64,000 nt of DNA, taken from an uncultured Chloroflexales bacterium (GTDB lineage Bacteria; Chloroflexota; Chloroflexia; Chloroflexales; Chloroflexaceae). The notes beneath the pieces were generated by a model. The model was not told the DNA's origin. It saw only the letters and a list, made by a program, of their open reading frames with translations, and searched no databases. The stretch is from assembly GCA_937902315.1 (NCBI GenBank), contig CALGUG010000035.1, forward strand, positions 1 to 64,000. The letters run 5' to 3'. Positions 24,934-34,281 of the stretch are shown here, piece after piece (position 1 is the stretch's first letter; every line of letters begins with the position of its first letter). Both the position numbers and the translations under genes were made by a program.

Positions 24934-25887
24934 TTAAGCGTAGATACGCTCGGAGAATGCTCGAATACGTTCGCAGAAGAGCTCGATAAAGCGAGGGGTG
25001 TCGAATTCGGTCACGACCTTCATATTGGGCTGCTTGTTCAGCATGGGCAGGAAGTCGGCGATCGTCTTGCCCATCGTGACTTCGCTGGTGTATTCCACGT
25101 CAACATAGACCTCTTGGGTCTTGGCTAGATCGGGCATAAACGACAGGGCCAGCGCTGCTGGGTCGTTGATCGAACAAGCGGCATAGCCGAAGTAGTTGAG
25201 GTGGAATTCGATGTAGAAGCGGGTCAGCTCCTGAATCGCTTTGGTGATCGGGTTGGGCCGCTCGAGCAGATAGTCGACATTGCTCTGGGTAAACATCACA
25301 TCGCGTGTGATGTCCCAAGGAATGAGTGTGATCGGCATGCCGCTGTGGAATACGATGTGGGCCGCGTGCGGATCGACATAGACGTTGAATTCGGCCAAAG
25401 GTGTGGTATTACCATCGACCCGCAGCGCGCCGCCCATAATGATCACTTCGCGCACGGCCTCAACGATGCGTGGCTCTTTGCGAATCGCCATGGCGACATT
25501 GGTCAAGGGCGCGACCGCGACTAAGGTTACTTCGCCTGGGTGCTCCATGATCTCGCGGATGATAAAGTCAACGGCGTGTTCGTTGATCGCTTTAGCTGGC
25601 GAAGGAGGAAGTTTCGCATAGCCTAGGCCGTTCGAACCATGGGTTTCGGGCGCTGTAAAGGGCTTGCGTAACAAGGGGTGACCGACACCGGCAGCCAGGG
25701 GAATATGGGTCGCTTTGGCGAGTGCCAGCACGTCCAGACCATTCTGAACGCCCTGTTCCATGCTACAATTGCCTCCGGTAACTGTAACTCCGGCAAGTTC
25801 AAGTTCGGGCGAGGCAAGCGCGAGCAGAATCGCCATAGAATCATCGATACCGGGGTCGGTATCGAGAACAATACGTAGTGGGGCCAT
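24934..25887 (-). CDS. Inosine/uridine-preferring nucleoside hydrolase family protein
   Basis: This 317-residue enzyme has the signature Asp cluster VLDTDPGIDDSMAI (Asp9, Asp11, Asp15, Asp16) that binds calcium and the ribose. TVTGGN, VAVAPLTNVAMA and IIMGGALRVDGNTTPLAEFNVYVDPHAA complete the family pattern. It hydrolyses the N-glycosidic bond of ribonucleosides for base salvage; base preference cannot be read from the sequence. It is a lone leftward gene convergent with the PspC gene. Confidence 0.93.
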   Translation of the reverse strand: MAPLRIVLDTDPGIDDSMAILLALASPELELAGVTVTGGNCSMEQGVQNGLDVLALAKATHIPLAAGVGHPLLRKPFTAPETHGSNGLGYAKLPPSPAKAINEHAVDFIIREIMEHPGEVTLVAVAPLTNVAMAIRKEPRIVEAVREVIIMGGALRVDGNTTPLAEFNVYVDPHAAHIVFHSGMPITLIPWDITRDVMFTQSNVDYLLERPNPITKAIQELTRFYIEFHLNYFGYAACSINDPAALALSFMPDLAKTQEVYVDVEYTSEVTMGKTIADFLPMLNKQPNMKVVTEFDTPRFIELFCERIRAFSERIYA

Positions 25888-26291
25888 GAATACACCTTAC
25901 TATGCCCATCACTCAGCTGGGATGAGCGCTTTACGATAGGTTAGCTTAAAACAATGCAGCAAATTATAGCAGAGAATAAGGCTGGCCTACATTTGCAACT
26001 ATCCTTGCTAAGAAACGTATTGATTAATAGTGATCTTGACGATCGCGGAGCCAGCATGCCATAATGGCAAAAAGAAGCGTGTGGTCTTTATTTGCTCCGA
26101 CCTGACCTATATCACCTCTGTTTGGAGGAGCACGCCTTTGCTCCAAGCGAGAGATATTCGCCAAGCGAACGACGTGAACTCGCAATGTCGCCCCAGTCTG
26201 TCCGCGCCACACCTTACCTCACAAATGGTGTGAGGAGGTCGCTGGTTCTTTTTGTTTTGAGAAAATATTCTGCACAACGAATGGGTTTATT
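25888..26291. other. Intergenic region between divergent genes
   Basis: No gene is firmly supported. CCTCACA-AATGG-TGTGAGG at 26217-26235 is a perfect 7-bp hairpin followed by a T-rich stretch; it lies about 60 bases before the exonuclease-like gene and could be an attenuator or operator. Short open frames in this region lack ribosome-binding sites and conflict with one another. Confidence 0.4.
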
Positions 26292-26804
26292 GTGTCGCTA
26301 CGTGCATACTTAGATATCGAGACCAGCTTCGAGCAATCGATCAGCGTGATTGGCGTTTACCGTCCCGACTATGGTACGATACAGCTTGTAGGTGCTGGCG
26401 TACACGACATCAATTTGTACCAAGCGCTCGAAGGTGTTTCGACCATTGTGACCTTTAATGGAACATCGTTCGACCTACCCTTCATAAAAAAGCGTTTATG
26501 GAGCGACCTGAAAAGCGAGTTCGAACATGCCGATTTGTTATATATCTGTCGCCGACGCGGTTTGAGGGGTGGCCTAAAAGTTGTTGAACAGCGTTTGGGA
26601 ATCAAGCGCGAGAGTGCGGGCATCAGCGGATGGGATGCTCCTCGGCTTTGGAGCCGCTATGACACCTATGGCGATCGACAGGCGCTTGAAACCCTTTTAA
26701 CCTATAATCGGGAAGATGTTGTTCATTTGGCTATTTTAGAAGCGCTCTTGGAGGGCCAAGCAGCTCCGAAAATTGCACCCGATATCCGTGTGTTGCACGA
26801 GTAG
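26292..26804 (+). CDS. RNase H-like / DnaQ-type 3'-5' exonuclease domain protein
   Basis: This 170-residue protein has the exonuclease I motif LDIET (Asp8, Glu10), the exo II motif VTFNGTSFDLPF, and the exo III-like NREDVVHLAIL, the order seen in YprB/RNase_H_2-type predicted nucleases. The probable start is the GTG at 26292, just before the first strand; no strong ribosome-binding site is visible, so the start is uncertain. It precedes the PASTA kinase by about 90 bases on the same strand. The substrate (DNA or RNA) is unknown. Confidence 0.8.
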   Translation: MSLRAYLDIETSFEQSISVIGVYRPDYGTIQLVGAGVHDINLYQALEGVSTIVTFNGTSFDLPFIKKRLWSDLKSEFEHADLLYICRRRGLRGGLKVVEQRLGIKRESAGISGWDAPRLWSRYDTYGDRQALETLLTYNREDVVHLAILEALLEGQAAPKIAPDIRVLHE

Positions 26805-26892
26805 TGCGTTGCTAGTTTGATGATTATAGCAAGATGGAGGGAGCTATGCAGGGCTTATTGTGGTTTGCTTTGCAGCGAGTATAGTAGAAGAC

Positions 26893-28722
26893 ATGCCACA
26901 AACTTTACTCAACAATCGTTATCTTCTGGAACATAAAATCGGTGAAGGTGGTATGGCTCGCGTCTATCGCGGCCGCGATACGCGCCTGAATCGCTGGGTT
27001 GCAATTAAGGTTCTCCACGACCATTATGTTGATGAACCCGGCTTTTTAGAACGCTTTCATCACGAGGCGCAGGCGGCCGCGAATCTCAGCCACCCCAACG
27101 TTGTTGACGTCTACGATGTAGGCCAAGACGGCGATTTGCATTATATCGTCATGGAATATGTTGATGGGCGCGACCTGAAGATGCTCATCAACCGTGACGC
27201 GCCGCTTGCCATCGATCGAGCCGTTGCCATCGCGGAAGCTGTTGCGTTGGGCCTTGAAGCAGCCCACCGCATCGGCCTGATTCATCGCGATATCAAGCCT
27301 CAGAATATTCTTGTTTCGCCCGATGGTCAGGTTCATATCACCGATTTTGGTATTGCCAAAAGCCACCTTAGCACGGCAACCACCGCAACCGGCGTTACTT
27401 TTGGAACAGCAGACTATATTGCGCCAGAACAAGCGCGTGGTGAAGCAGCAACCCCCCGCTCAGATATCTACTCTTTGGGAATCGTATTGTATGAGATGCT
27501 GACGGGGAAACTGCCGTTTGTGGGCGAAAACGCGATCGGCGTAGCTATGCAGCATATCAATGCCGCACCGCTTCCTCCGAGCCGCATCAATCCGCTCATT
27601 CCGCCTCAATTAGAAAACTTAGTGTTACGCGCATTGGCGAAAAACCCTGCGGATCGCCCCAATTCGGCCCAAGAATTCGCTCGGCTCTTGCGTAATTACC
27701 GCACCTTGACGACTCAAGAGACCAGCTTTACAAATACACCTTTAGTCGCTACTGGCGAGCAAAATTATTATACGCGCCCCAATAGTCCACGCTTTCCTGC
27801 CAGTAACTCGCGGGCTACCATTCCGCCTCCCAATGCGCGCCATATGCGTGCCCCCGACACCCAAGGTATCGGCTGTGGCGGCTTTATCGTCGGCTTTTTG
27901 CTTTTAAGCGTTGTGCTCGGGATCGTCTATCTGTTTACTTCAAACTCTCTAGATCTGCTCTTCCCGCCCAACACGCTTGGCAGGCAGACCACCGTGAGCG
28001 TTCCGACTGTGGGCAGTAGTGCCACCACTACCAGCCTCACCCCAACCGTCATGCCGAGCGCGACCCCTTCGCCAACGCCCCTGCCGCTGGTGAGCGTGCC
28101 CGACTTAGTGGGCAAAACCCAAGAGGAAGCGCGCCGTCTGCTCGAAGCTGCCCGACTCATCCCCTACGTGGGTGGCCAAGTCAACGACGAAAGCATTCCG
28201 CTCGGCAGTGTGGTCTCGCAAGAGATCCCCGCCGGTCAAGAGCTGCAAGAAGGTCAGACCGTCACCTATACACTCAGTCTCGGCCCGTCGATCGTGCTGA
28301 TCGAGGTGCCCGATTTCTCGCAAGCGCCGCTCAACTTTGCGCGCAACCAGCTCGAGATCCTTGGCCTACAGGTCGTTGTTGTAGAACAGAGCAGCCCAAG
28401 CATCGATCCGGGCTATATCATCAGTCAAACGCCTCGCCCGCCCGCCCGCGTGCCCCCCGGCACTGAAGTGACCTTGGTGGTGAGCCGTGGCGATATGGTT
28501 CAGGTGCCGCCGCTCAAGGGTTTGACTGAAGATCAAGCCAAAGCCAAACTTGCCGCTACCGATGGCGCTTTAAACTATTCGTTTAGTGATATGCAAGGAC
28601 CCGATAAACTCGGCGATATGTATTACGAATATGCGCCCGGCACGGTGGTAAGCTCAGACCCACCAGAGGGTACCTGGGTGCCGCGCGGAACCTACGTGAC
28701 CTTGGGTGTGCGCGCGCCCTAA
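26893..28722 (+). CDS. PASTA-domain serine/threonine protein kinase
   Basis: This 609-residue protein is a PknB/PrkC-type receptor kinase. The cytoplasmic kinase (residues 10-270) has GEGGMARV, Lys39 in VAIKV, HRDIKPQN (131-138), DFGIA (151-155) and APEQ. A proline-rich juxtamembrane linker leads to one transmembrane helix (about 328-349). Outside lie a Ser/Thr/Pro-rich stalk and three PASTA repeats (about 399-467, 470-538, 540-609). PASTA repeats bind muropeptides or lipid II and the kinases regulate growth and cell-wall synthesis. The start at 26893 fits the family. No PP2C phosphatase, FtsW or PBP gene is adjacent, unlike the usual arrangement. Confidence 0.95.
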   Translation: MPQTLLNNRYLLEHKIGEGGMARVYRGRDTRLNRWVAIKVLHDHYVDEPGFLERFHHEAQAAANLSHPNVVDVYDVGQDGDLHYIVMEYVDGRDLKMLINRDAPLAIDRAVAIAEAVALGLEAAHRIGLIHRDIKPQNILVSPDGQVHITDFGIAKSHLSTATTATGVTFGTADYIAPEQARGEAATPRSDIYSLGIVLYEMLTGKLPFVGENAIGVAMQHINAAPLPPSRINPLIPPQLENLVLRALAKNPADRPNSAQEFARLLRNYRTLTTQETSFTNTPLVATGEQNYYTRPNSPRFPASNSRATIPPPNARHMRAPDTQGIGCGGFIVGFLLLSVVLGIVYLFTSNSLDLLFPPNTLGRQTTVSVPTVGSSATTTSLTPTVMPSATPSPTPLPLVSVPDLVGKTQEEARRLLEAARLIPYVGGQVNDESIPLGSVVSQEIPAGQELQEGQTVTYTLSLGPSIVLIEVPDFSQAPLNFARNQLEILGLQVVVVEQSSPSIDPGYIISQTPRPPARVPPGTEVTLVVSRGDMVQVPPLKGLTEDQAKAKLAATDGALNYSFSDMQGPDKLGDMYYEYAPGTVVSSDPPEGTWVPRGTYVTLGVRAP

Positions 28723-28744
28723 CCACAGTTGCACAAATGTGAAT

Positions 28745-28780
28745 GAAACTGAGCACTTGAAACTCCAGGTGCTCAGTTTC
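28745..28780 (+). terminator. Terminator after the PASTA kinase
   Basis: GAAACTGAGCACTTG (28745-28759) pairs with 28766-28780 at 14 of 15 positions, followed by TATTTCT. Confidence 0.8.
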
Positions 28781-28815
28781 TATTTCTCCTTCTGACCCGA
28801 GATCTGTTGATGACT

Positions 28816-28883
28816 TCGGCGTAGAGGTCTCGTCCCCAAAGAGTGCTTAACCGCGTCCGCCTACGGCTACAAAAACCCTGCCC
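28816..28883 (+). repeat. Family-A dispersed repeat, copy 10
   Basis: Forward copy with intact core. It ends 15 bases short of the stop codon of the leftward ThuA-like gene, between two convergent genes. Confidence 0.83.
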
Positions 28884-28897
28884 ATCATCATGAGGTG

Positions 28898-29539
28898 CTA
28901 GCTTTCGGCGCTGTCATTGGCGCACCATGTCAGCGCATTGCGAATCATACGCTGGTAGGCAGGGTGCAGCCAGATCGGCAGGTTGTGACCGGGCGTAAGC
29001 ATACAGACCCGCCCTACCCCTTCGCGGCGTGTCCAAGCACCCGGCTGGCGGCCATGCTCCGACTGGGTATAGGCGAAGACATCGGCGTTTGGATCATCGA
29101 GCGCCATTTCGTAGTGTTCGTCTTGCAAAGTAAAGGCTTCAACACCCTGTGTGAGGGGATGTCTAGCTTGTGGCTCGAAGCTGACCAGACATTGAGCAGG
29201 GTGACGCACAAACACGCCGCCAATCAAAGCTCGAAAACGAGGCGTCTCTTGGTAGCCCGCTGAACCAGAGTGAGTCACCAATAACCCGCCACCCCTTGAA
29301 ACATAGTTGACAAAAGCATTTTCGATCTCTGGGAGCATCCAAGGAGCGAGTTCGTTATGAGAAAGGTTATTGGCTTTTGTTACAATAACAACAGGATAGT
29401 CGTGGAGCTGTTCTACTGACCAGTCGCCTGCATGCTCGATGAAGTCAAACTGAAGATCAGGACCTGCGAGTGGCGCTAATCCGGCCCGAACCGTCGCTGC
29501 TGGGTGCCATTCGTCGTTACACAAGACAAGCACGTGCAT
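28898..29539 (-). CDS. ThuA-like domain protein
   Basis: This 213-residue class-I-glutamine-amidotransferase-fold protein of the ThuA family begins MHVLVLCNDEWHPAA and contains VVIVTKANNLSHNELAPWM, GGGLLVTHSG and the C-terminal GRVCMLTPGHNLPIWLHPAYQRMIRNALTW block that defines the family. ThuA proteins are linked to trehalose and other sugar utilisation, and one branch to sugar oxidation, but the enzymatic role is poorly defined. There is no signal peptide and no sugar-transport operon here. Confidence 0.88.
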   Translation of the reverse strand: MHVLVLCNDEWHPAATVRAGLAPLAGPDLQFDFIEHAGDWSVEQLHDYPVVIVTKANNLSHNELAPWMLPEIENAFVNYVSRGGGLLVTHSGSAGYQETPRFRALIGGVFVRHPAQCLVSFEPQARHPLTQGVEAFTLQDEHYEMALDDPNADVFAYTQSEHGRQPGAWTRREGVGRVCMLTPGHNLPIWLHPAYQRMIRNALTWCANDSAES

Positions 29540-29736
29540 AGAGTACTCCTTCAGAGTGCTGCTTTAAGAGACAGCCAAGGCTGTCTATCGTAAGAGGATA
29601 TGTTGCTTGCTTTTGGGCTGCACTAGTGTAGCACGAAAGGCCTCGATCTGCACGGTTCTTGGCTTGTGCTTAGGAGATAGATTGTACTATCGAATCCGCA
29701 GGCAAAAACGCACAATGATCAGCCGAATCTAATGTA

Positions 29737-29843
29737 ATACCAAATCCGGTTGATTACTTTCTCTTTGGCCTTCGGCAGAGTGGAACTTCCGGATTTTGGT
29801 TTTGTGCGTTATAAAAGCGCACGTCTTTAAACGGATTTGGTAT
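29737..29843 (+). repeat. Complete family-B terminal-inverted-repeat element
   Basis: This is the cleanest copy: 107 bases beginning ATACCAAATCCGGTTGATTA and ending TTTAAACGGATTTGGTAT, a 12-bp perfect terminal inverted repeat. It carries the GGCCTTCGGCAGAGTGGAAC block. The ends TA-CCAAATCCG and CGGATTTGG-TA are compatible with a TA target site, as used by Tc1/mariner/IS630 elements. It has no coding capacity. Confidence 0.8.
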
Positions 29844-30345
29844 AAACAGCGCTATCTTGGTCTCTTCCCCACGTATCCAGCTTAACAATTACATAGATGT
29901 TTATGGGATACACTGCCCAGTCGAATGAACTACACAGATACGTAAAGAGAAACGCGAGCTTTGCATCTCGCGTTTCGTCTCGTTATCGATTCGACATCAG
30001 TCACTCATTCCTCTTCCGTGCGTGTGCGCAGGGGTGGTGAGAGGAAAAAAGAGGGTAAAGAGGTATATATTAGAGGTGATATTGGGAATACACGCTTACA
30101 GACAGGAAATTTCGACTGTGTCGCGTTACCGCCATAAGCATAGCATGTGGCTCTTTATCAAGACAATAGTCCACTATTCCCCCTCATGTATCACCCATGT
30201 GGTCGTGGCTGATTAGGAGAAAAGTTTAAGGTCTATGCTACAATAGAAGCAGTCTGCGGAAATTTAGGAAAGTAATTACTAATCTTTTAAACTAATTTAT
30301 AATATTTGTCAAGTAACTATTTTCAGTTAGTAGTAAAAGACGATT
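29844..30345. other. Gene-free leader region upstream of rarA
   Basis: A 10-bp perfect hairpin (GAAACGCGAG at 29949-29958 with 29967-29976) lies in the middle. A short open frame at 30022-30216 has no ribosome-binding site or family features. TACAAT at 30239-30244 may be a -10 element for rarA, but no good -35 is seen. Confidence 0.4.
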
Positions 30346-31872
30346 ATGGCAAAACGTCCACAAGCAAAAGATATGTTTGACCTCCAACGCGAAGACGCTA
30401 TGTTGCGCCAAGCGCCACTTGCAGCGCGTATGCGGCCTCGTACCTTGGATGGTTTTGTAGGCCAAGAGAAGATCGTTGGAGAAGGGCGGCTCTTGCGGAG
30501 GGCGATTATGCAAGATCGTCTCTTCTCGATTATTTTGTGGGGGCCGCCCGGCAGCGGCAAAACCACCTTGGCCCGCATCATTGCCGAACATACCAATGCC
30601 CACTTCGAGCCGCTCAGTGCGATCTCGGCGGGTGTCGCTGATCTACGCAAGGTGGTCAAAGAGGCCCAAGATCGACTGGGTATGTTCCAAGAGCGTACCG
30701 TGGTGTTCATCGACGAGATCCACCGCTTCAACAAGGCTCAGCAAGATGCAGTTTTGCCCTATGTCGAAGATGGAACGATCATTTTGATCGGGGCGACCAC
30801 CGAAAACCCTTCGTTCGAGGTCAATAACGCCTTGTTGTCGCGGGCGCGTGTGTTTGTGCTCGAAGCCTTGAGCGACGAACAGATCGGCACCCTGATCGAT
30901 CGCGCTTTAACCGATGAAGAACTTGGTTTGGCCTCCTATGAGCCGATCTTGAGTGCCGATGCGCGTGGCTATCTGATCGATATGTCGAATGGCGATGCGC
31001 GTACAGCTTTGAACGCTCTCGAAGCCGCTGTTATCGCTAAAACCCCCGGAATCAACAATAAGCGCTTGATCACAGTTGACGATGTGCGCGAAGCTCTGCA
31101 AAGCCGCGCAACACGCTACGATAAGAAGGGCGAACTGCACTACGATGCGATCTCCGCTTTACATAAGAGTGTGCGCGACAGTGATCCCGATGGGGCGCTC
31201 TATTGGCTGGGGCGCATGCTCGATGGCGGCGAAGATCCCTTGTATATCGCGCGGCGTTTGGTGCGAATCGCGGTAGAGGATGTGGGTTTGGCTGATCCGC
31301 AGGCCCTGCCGCAGGCTATGGCAGCTCAACAAGCGGTACATTTTTTGGGCCAGCCCGAAGGCGATCTTGCCCTAGCCCAAGCGGTGGTCTATCTGGCCTG
31401 TGCCCCTAAGAGCAACGCCGTTTATCGCGCTTATGGTACTGTTCTCAAAGATGTCCAAGAGACGCGCAACGAACCGGTGCCGCTGCATTTACGCAATGCA
31501 CCCACCGGTTTGATGAAGAACTTAGGCTATGGCAAGGGTTATGAATATGCCCACGACCTAGAAGAGGGTCGTTCTGATCAAGCCCACTTGCCGCCTGCGC
31601 TCGAAGGGACGATCTATTTTCAGCCGACCAAGCGTGGTTTTGAGGCGGATCTGCACGAGCGTTTGGCTTGGCGCGAAGAGCGCAGCTTGCGCACCGAGGC
31701 GACCCGCAAGGCGCATGGACCTGCTTCAACACCCGAGCTTGACCCGCAAGCACTTGCGGGAGAAGAACCCCAAGACTATGTTGACGACGACGAAATAGCT
31801 CCTGATCAACAAGCTGTACGGCGCCCAGCAGCGCCACGCAGTGGGCGGGGTTCACGTCGATCCGATAGCTGA
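30346..31872 (+). CDS. rarA: Replication-associated recombination protein A (AAA+ ATPase)
   Basis: RarA/MgsA is a clamp-loader-like AAA+ ATPase that acts at stalled replication forks. This 508-residue protein has the N-terminal PLAARMRPRTLDGFVGQEK, Walker A GPPGSGKT (66-73), Walker B VVFIDEIHRFN and sensor 1 LIGATTENPSF, followed by the tetramerisation domain with KGELHYDAISALHKSVRDSD and RNAPTGLMKNLGYGKGYEYAHD. The C-terminal 60 residues are a charged, low-complexity extension beyond the usual length. No strong ribosome-binding site precedes the ATG. It is monocistronic. Confidence 0.96.
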   Translation: MAKRPQAKDMFDLQREDAMLRQAPLAARMRPRTLDGFVGQEKIVGEGRLLRRAIMQDRLFSIILWGPPGSGKTTLARIIAEHTNAHFEPLSAISAGVADLRKVVKEAQDRLGMFQERTVVFIDEIHRFNKAQQDAVLPYVEDGTIILIGATTENPSFEVNNALLSRARVFVLEALSDEQIGTLIDRALTDEELGLASYEPILSADARGYLIDMSNGDARTALNALEAAVIAKTPGINNKRLITVDDVREALQSRATRYDKKGELHYDAISALHKSVRDSDPDGALYWLGRMLDGGEDPLYIARRLVRIAVEDVGLADPQALPQAMAAQQAVHFLGQPEGDLALAQAVVYLACAPKSNAVYRAYGTVLKDVQETRNEPVPLHLRNAPTGLMKNLGYGKGYEYAHDLEEGRSDQAHLPPALEGTIYFQPTKRGFEADLHERLAWREERSLRTEATRKAHGPASTPELDPQALAGEEPQDYVDDDEIAPDQQAVRRPAAPRSGRGSRRSDS

Positions 31873-32087
31873 TGAGGAGGTGACGCTGAGCGTTCTGCTT
31901 TTGTATACGGGTTAGTTTCTGATCTGCTTTATAATACTTGGAAGTTGCATTCAATAATCAGCAAACCTGATCAAAGATGGTTGCTTTATCTTGCAATTTC
32001 TTAAACGAACGAGTATAGTTGATATGACTTCGTATACGTTTGGCGTGTACGATACTGGAATAGCCATCGCCAAGGAGTGAAATTGCG

Positions 32088-32333
32088 ATGACGCTCGAAG
32101 ATGCTATCGCCGATTTGACGGCTAAGATTAAGGGGATTAGCCCCGATGCAGTTATTCGTATAACTCGTGCCTCGGCTGAAGAGGCATCGATCCGTGCTTA
32201 TACAACGCCGGACTTCGAGGCTCCGATCAAGGACGCAACGCGGGACCAGACCATCAAGTTGATGATGGAAGACGGCTTGGATGTCCAAGTCTTTGTCTAC
32301 GATATCGCCACCTCGTTGCCACCAGAAGAATAG
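32088..32333 (+). CDS. 81-residue protein coupled to a radical SAM enzyme
   Basis: This small acidic protein has an N-terminal helix (TLEDAIADLTAKIKG), a predicted strand (AVIRITRAS), and a C-terminal helix-strand (DQTIKLMMEDGLDVQVFVYDI). It lacks cysteines and has no leader/core architecture, so it does not look like a RiPP precursor; it resembles a compact alpha/beta partner or carrier domain. AAGGAG lies 11 bases before the ATG. The radical SAM gene starts 13 bases after its stop, so the two are almost certainly co-transcribed. The family is not recognised. Confidence 0.7.
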   Translation: MTLEDAIADLTAKIKGISPDAVIRITRASAEEASIRAYTTPDFEAPIKDATRDQTIKLMMEDGLDVQVFVYDIATSLPPEE

Positions 32334-32346
32334 AGGTGTTCGTAGC

Positions 32347-34281
32347 GTGAAGAGTCGGCTGCCCGTGTTGCTTGTCCAGCTCCCCGTGCCTGGCAACCCA
32401 ACGACAAATGTTCCGCTCGCCGCAGGTTACTTAAAGGCATATGCTTATGCCCAAGGCCTTCTTGAAGGAGCAGATCTAACTATTCTTTCGCGAGAACTCG
32501 TGGATAGTGCCGGAGACGCTCAATTGGTTGAGGCGATTGTGGCGCAGCGCCCGTCGTTATTGGGTTTGTCGCTCTATACGTGGAACAGCGAACGTACGCT
32601 TACGATCGCACAACAGGTGAAAGCCCGGCTGCCGGATCTTCAGGTCATCGTTGGTGGTCCGGAGGTACAAACAGACAATAGCTGGTTGTTAGCACATCCA
32701 GCGGTCGATGTAGCAGTGATCGGCGAAGGTGAACAGACCTTCGCCGATCTCCTGTCTCTCGCCTTGCAACGCTGGGCCAGCGGCCTTAAACCGCTTTTGC
32801 CGCACGATAAACTCGCCCATATCCCCGGCCTAATCTTCCACGATGCTTTGGGTAATCGCATCACCACAGCCGAGCGGGTCGCCCTGAGCGATCTATCGCT
32901 GGTGCCTTCGCCCTACCTATTGGGCTACCTCGACGATACTAACCCTGACAGCATGTTGATGGTCGAAGTGTCGCGTTGGTGCCCCTATGCCTGTAGCTTT
33001 TGCCTCTACGGGCGCAACATGGGCGCGCGGCTCGGCAACCGCTACTTCCCGCTCGAACGCCTGCTGGCCGAGATCGAATGGGGGCGGGCGCGCGGCATGC
33101 GGCGGGTCCACTTCATTGAGGCCAATCTCAACTTGGTTCCCCAATTCTGGCCTTTGATGGAGGCCTTAGCCGAGCTTAACAGCGACGGCTCGCTGGCTCT
33201 ATACGCCGAGTTGCGGGGTGAGCATCTTAAACCTGAAGTGGTCGATGCGCTCTGTAGGGCGGGCCTTAAAGTGGCGGAAGTCGGCTTGCAGACCGCTAAT
33301 CCGGTCGCACTCAAGGCGGCCCACCGACGCACCGATTTGCAGAAGTGGGCGGCTGGCACGCGCCGTTTGCTTGAACGCGGGGTCGAGATCTATCTCGATG
33401 TGATCTTGGGTTTGCCCGAAGACGATCAAGCTGGTGTAGAACAAACCCTCGACTTTATCCAGCGCGAGCAGCTTGGCAGCTACGATATCTTTACGCTGCA
33501 GGTTTTGCCCGGCACTGCGGTGCGCGCCCAAGCTCAGCAGTATCAGCTGCGCTTTCAAGAGCGCCCGCCCTACTATGTGCTCGGCAGTGACCGCTTCGAC
33601 TATGCTACGCTGCGCCGACTGCGGCGCGAACTCAAGCTCGCGATCGGGCTTGACCCCGATGTGGTGGAGGGCTGCCCCGAACCGCGCCTCGACGCCTTAA
33701 CGCCTGGCGGGCCACAAAACCGTTCGGCGACAACGCATCAATATATCGATCTGCGCAAGGCTCAAAGCCTTCCCCCCGTCACACAACTGGCGGCCCATAT
33801 CGATCTGCTCTTCGATTGGGACGATCTGCAGCAGCGTCAGCGGGCTAACGATTATCTGCGCGAAGCTCTGCTCGCCAACCCTTCCAGTTTGATCGATTGT
33901 TATCTCTTCAGCCAGAGCGAGCCGCAGCCAGCCGAACTGACAGCTTGGCGCGAGGCTCTTCCCTATCAGCCCGGCTATCTCGACCGCGTGGCGGTCTACC
34001 GCCGCGAAGAGCCAGAGCCGCTGCACGAACGAGTGAGCCCGCGGTTGTGGCTCGTTGTGCCCTGGACGCTCGACATCGATCCAAAGTCCTTTGAAGGCTG
34101 TGCCGAGTTGATCTGGCAGTACGAGATGGCCGATCAAGCAGAGCCGCCCTTGCGCGCTTGGCTAGCGGCTGGCGGTGCCGGAATCTGGATTCCCGATGTC
34201 AGCGAGCAGCAAGTCGAGCGCTGGCGAAGCCAAACTCCGCTCTTGCTGTGGCACGGTCTATCAGCAGCTTCGGAGACCTAA
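32347..34281 (+). CDS. B12-binding-domain radical SAM protein
   Basis: A protein of 644 residues. Residues 5-150 form a cobalamin-binding-type Rossmann domain (LLVQLPVPGNPTTNVPLAAG, LLGLSLYTWN, VIVGGPEV), without an obvious DxHxxG base-off motif. The radical SAM domain follows with the cluster motif CPYACSFC (Cys212, Cys216, Cys219), GMRRVHFIEANLNL and EVGLQTANP. The last 200 residues are a DUF4080-like or lineage-specific region with many aromatic residues. Such enzymes methylate or rearrange unactivated carbons. The GTG at 32347, preceded by GAGGTG, is the likely start. The 3' end overlaps murJ by four bases, tail to tail. The product is unknown. Confidence 0.9.
   Translation: MKSRLPVLLVQLPVPGNPTTNVPLAAGYLKAYAYAQGLLEGADLTILSRELVDSAGDAQLVEAIVAQRPSLLGLSLYTWNSERTLTIAQQVKARLPDLQVIVGGPEVQTDNSWLLAHPAVDVAVIGEGEQTFADLLSLALQRWASGLKPLLPHDKLAHIPGLIFHDALGNRITTAERVALSDLSLVPSPYLLGYLDDTNPDSMLMVEVSRWCPYACSFCLYGRNMGARLGNRYFPLERLLAEIEWGRARGMRRVHFIEANLNLVPQFWPLMEALAELNSDGSLALYAELRGEHLKPEVVDALCRAGLKVAEVGLQTANPVALKAAHRRTDLQKWAAGTRRLLERGVEIYLDVILGLPEDDQAGVEQTLDFIQREQLGSYDIFTLQVLPGTAVRAQAQQYQLRFQERPPYYVLGSDRFDYATLRRLRRELKLAIGLDPDVVEGCPEPRLDALTPGGPQNRSATTHQYIDLRKAQSLPPVTQLAAHIDLLFDWDDLQQRQRANDYLREALLANPSSLIDCYLFSQSEPQPAELTAWREALPYQPGYLDRVAVYRREEPEPLHERVSPRLWLVVPWTLDIDPKSFEGCAELIWQYEMADQAEPPLRAWLAAGGAGIWIPDVSEQQVERWRSQTPLLLWHGLSAASET

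Noticed and set aside
26092..26313. TTG-started frame before the exonuclease-like gene
   Set aside because: The translation looks faintly coding, but there is no ribosome-binding site, an alternative frame is equally open, and a hairpin lies inside it.
30022..30216. Open frame of 64 codons upstream of rarA
   Set aside because: It has no ribosome-binding site, a biased basic composition, and no recognisable motif; the region looks like a leader.
32088..32333. RiPP precursor for the adjacent radical SAM enzyme
   Set aside because: The peptide has no cysteine, no leader/core boundary and no repeated core residues; it looks like a folded domain.
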